From assembly GCA_016342655.1 (NCBI GenBank), contig JAEINL010000040.1, positions 1-32,708 of the forward strand: 32,708 nt of DNA. The letters are read 5' to 3'. Position 1 is the first letter of the stretch. Every line of letters starts with the position of its first letter. The notes beneath the pieces are model-generated. The model was not told the origin of the DNA and did no database searches. It saw nothing but the letters and a program-made list of their open reading frames with translations. Below are positions 32,211-32,708 of this stretch, piece after piece. Source of the DNA: Sphaerochaeta sp. GTDB taxonomy: Bacteria > Spirochaetota > Spirochaetia > Sphaerochaetales > Sphaerochaetaceae. A program made the translations under genes and the position numbers.

Positions 32211-32212
32211 GC

Positions 32213-32263
32213 AGTATAATCCCTTTTAGGTGATAGTCAATGATATTAATCCCTATTTGGGAT
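32213..32263 (-). promoter_or_regulatory. Promoter and operator of the higBA operon
   Basis: On the minus strand, TTGACT (32240-32235) and TATACT (32218-32213) are 16 bases apart. Just upstream is the palindrome ATCCCAAATAGGGAT (32263-32249). A half-site with the same AGGGATTA lies within the spacer and -10 region (about 32225-32218). This fits repression by the HTH antitoxin bound to both sites. Confidence 0.65.
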
Positions 32264-32398
32264 GTTAAAGTATGAAATAGTATAAGTTCATATACGATGC
32301 CTCGTTTCTGGACAGTGTAGGACAGGGATTATAATCTTCTTTTCCCATGTTTTGGAGTTGATACGGTCGGAAATTACAAATCTAATATCTATTCTATA

Positions 32399-32533
32399 CT
32401 ATAGGGTTTCACATACTTTATCTTCGAGTGTTTCCTGGATGTAATATGTTTTTGTTCTTCCTGTTTGTTTAGACAAATTACTCAACCTGTCAGCTAGTTC
32501 TTTCGGTATGCGTACTGATATGGTTTCGGTCAT
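32399..32533 (-). CDS. Short ribbon-helix-helix protein, possibly truncated antitoxin
   Basis: This 44-residue frame is too short for routine gene calling. It starts at ATG 32533 with GAGGAG six bases upstream and reads MTETISVRIPKELADRLSNL, then SKQTGRTKTYYIQETLEDKV. This is the ribbon-helix-helix fold of RelB/CopG-type antitoxins: beta-strand SVRI, helix, turn with TGRT, and second helix. Family members have about 75-90 residues, with a C-terminal toxin-binding part that is missing here; a stop follows CETL. No RelE partner is recognisable downstream, only the higBA operator about 135 bases away. It may be a remnant, or a free-standing DNA-binding protein. Confidence 0.65.
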   Translation of the reverse strand: MTETISVRIPKELADRLSNLSKQTGRTKTYYIQETLEDKVCETL

Positions 32534-32642
32534 GAGTTGCTCCTCTTGCCTCGATATCGTATCACACGTATTACATGTATTGCAATTGTTACTTGATCAG
32601 CGTTCTCTGTCTCTTCTCATGCAACTCATTGGTAAGCGTAAA

Positions 32643-32708
32643 TTAACTTGTACTTGACGCTGGTTTCAATCCATATTTAGCAGCTACTCGGTCCCGAGCC
32701 TTATCTGC
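32643..32708 (-). CDS. 3' end of an unidentified gene
   Basis: From the right edge of the window the minus strand reads ADKARDRVAAKYGLKPASST, then Ser and a stop at 32645-32643. This looks like the polar C-terminus of a protein whose body lies outside the window. It is too short to name, and the reading frame itself is only moderately supported. Confidence 0.3.
   Translation of the reverse strand, partial: ADKARDRVAAKYGLKPASSTS

Noticed and set aside
1-32708. CRISPR arrays, prophage modules and integrases
   Set aside because: No regularly spaced short repeats, cas-like genes, structural phage genes or tyrosine/serine recombinases were seen; the only mobile genes are DDE transposases.

Overview
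The window looks like an accessory stretch of a free-living or host-associated spirochaete, most likely a Sphaerochaeta-like member of the Spirochaetota. This is inferred from the mix of genes and from the decayed ABC solute-binding gene, whose signal peptide ends in AAGSSEK, a style I associate with that group. No rRNA, tRNA or ribosomal-protein marker is present to confirm it. Gene density is moderate, and decay is heavy: at least seven broken genes, two complete insertion sequences, one IS remnant and several duplications.

Layout. (1) 1-3151: a GC-rich IS1634-type element with a small accessory gene lies between two identical 243-bp copies of the 3' end and terminator of a cation-efflux gene. 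(2) 3017-3979: that CDF-type efflux gene. (3) 4205-5955: a second DDE/YREK transposon that cuts through a copy of a dispersed hairpin element. (4) 6049-10278: a 1409-residue protein joining a RelE/ParE-like N-terminus, an SF1 (UvrD-type) helicase and about 700 residues of TPR-like helical repeats. This is the most unusual gene here. (5) 10637-16317: a TolC-like fragment, a nitroreductase, and then a COG2509-type FAD dehydrogenase gene. The region was split by a block holding an IS1595 remnant, a Schlafen/AlbA_2 regulator with three palindromic operators, and a LacI-family remnant. Duplicated sequence flanks the block on both sides. (6) 16505-23389: a HhH-GPD-like protein, a barrel-protein remnant, two MFS transporters, a Lys/Ala/Pro-rich membrane protein, a UbiA-type prenyltransferase, a DapA-family remnant and an SDR dehydrogenase whose ribosome-binding site is buried in a perfect hairpin. 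(7) 23386-25524: a second SF1 helicase with an N-terminal helical domain and a coiled coil, running convergently into the SDR gene. (8) 25654-30515: a frameshifted osmoprotectant-binding gene, a lipoprotein, an AlsS-like acetolactate synthase and a GNAT acetyltransferase. (9) 30691-32708: a HigB toxin/HigA antitoxin operon in which the antitoxin carries an ImmA/IrrE-type protease domain, a short ribbon-helix-helix gene and the end of an unidentified gene.

The genes do not form one pathway. The recurring theme is defence-like or stress-like parts (two atypical helicases, AlbA_2, HigBA with a protease) among mobile-element debris. A 158-bp element with four hairpins, two of them compatible with CUUG tetraloops, occurs twice intact and once truncated. 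It is the best candidate for an undescribed structured element. All statements come from reading the sequence; no database search was run.
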